Below, piece after piece: positions 63,360 to 64,000 of a stretch of DNA of 64,000 nucleotides (position 1 is the stretch's first letter; every line of letters starts with the position of its first letter). This stretch comes from Anaeramoeba flamelloides (Eukaryota; Metamonada; Anaeramoebidae), in NCBI GenBank assembly GCA_027625915.1, contig JANTQA010000015.1:558001-622000 (forward strand), given 5' to 3'. Both the position numbers and the translations under genes were made by a program. The notes beneath the pieces are model-generated. The model ran no database searches. It was not told the origin of the DNA and worked only from the letters and a program-made list of their open reading frames with translations.

Positions 63360-64000
63360 AGTACATCAAGAGTGTAAATTATACTTCATCTTCAATAAAA
63401 AAGAATAAAAGGAATAGGATGTTTTTTATTTTAGTCTTCAGAAGTATTTCTTTGGTTTGGTAATTATTTTATTTTCAATTAGCTTAGTGAAACTCAAAAT
63501 TAATGGGATTTCGTTTTAATTTTTTTTAACAAGCTTTTCTTTTTATTTTAATTTCTATTTTTGTAGTTGTTAATTAATTTCAATAACCAATCCTTTTACT
63601 TTAATATCTGAAACCTTAATATTTGTTTTTACTTATTTTGACAATAATCTTTAAAATGGGAATTTGGAAAACCTATTTGTATTAAAAAAGTTTGGTTAAA
63701 AAATAATAAATATGTTTTTTCTAGTTGAGAAATACAATGTAATTTCTTGTGTACTGTAATCCATATTAGAAGGGTACAGATAAAAATTGTTATATCTAAG
63801 TTAAAATTTATTTTTTTGATTTAAAAAAGTTGATATATAAAGGTGATTTTACTTGTTTCGTTCTCAAAATTTACAGACTTATTTTAAAAAATACACCTTA
63901 ACATGTTTGTTTCATTTGTTTGATCAGAAATTAATTTCAATCACTTACCATAATAAATTTCTAGGCCGTAGACTAAAAAGTTAAAAAAACCAAAATTTTA

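Larger units (their letters stand above)
59381..64000. other. gene-free region after the WDR81-type gene
   Basis: AT-rich DNA with no supported gene. It contains TA microsatellites, a 29-base T run, a possible inverted-repeat element (61532-61722) and a worn family C copy (62120-62285). The short frames at 60097 and 60853 are chance. Confidence 0.6.

Overview
The window is nuclear DNA of a eukaryotic microbe. It is very AT-rich, with long homopolymer runs. Genes are sparse and have GT-AG introns, asparagine-rich and Lys/Glu-rich low-complexity stretches, and standard TAA/TAG stops. The gene set (a full-length neurofibromin, a WDR81-type pseudokinase-BEACH-WD40 protein, an endosomal-type Na+/H+ exchanger, a GINS subunit and a membrane RGS protein) fits a free-living amoeboid protist. 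An amoebozoan or an Anaeramoeba-like lineage is possible, but the sequence alone does not fix the group.

Layout. 1-5337: gene-free, with a foldback MITE and a multi-hairpin repeat. 5338-6696 (+): membrane-anchored RGS-domain protein, probably the 3' part of a 7TM-RGS receptor gene. 9845-14807 (-): 2,3-bisphosphoglycerate-dependent phosphoglycerate mutase, two exons split by a 4.2-kb intron full of nested transposon remnants. 14808-23649: gene-free, rich in inverted-repeat elements. 23650-25201 (-): GINS subunit Psf3 with an ING-type PHD finger inserted between its two conserved domains; this is the most unusual gene here. 29016-30878 (-): organellar-type Na+/H+ exchanger, two exons. 33436-47215 (-): neurofibromin (NF1) orthologue of about 2685 residues, four exons with introns of 3.7 kb, 1.9 kb and 87 bp. 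53875-59380 (+): WDR81/GFS12-type protein whose reading frame changes once at about 56.79 kb. 59381-64000: gene-free, with AT microsatellites.

The genes do not form one pathway. RGS and neurofibromin both switch off GTPase signalling; the exchanger and the WDR81 protein both point to endosomes; the mutase is glycolytic; Psf3 is part of the replicative helicase. Exon joins were deduced by hand from homology plus GT-AG and reading phase, with no transcript data.

The non-coding space holds at least ten families of short inverted-repeat elements, several with TA target duplications (Tc1/mariner-like MITEs). Many sit in the large introns and some are nested in one another. I saw no transposase gene, tRNA, rRNA or CRISPR array.
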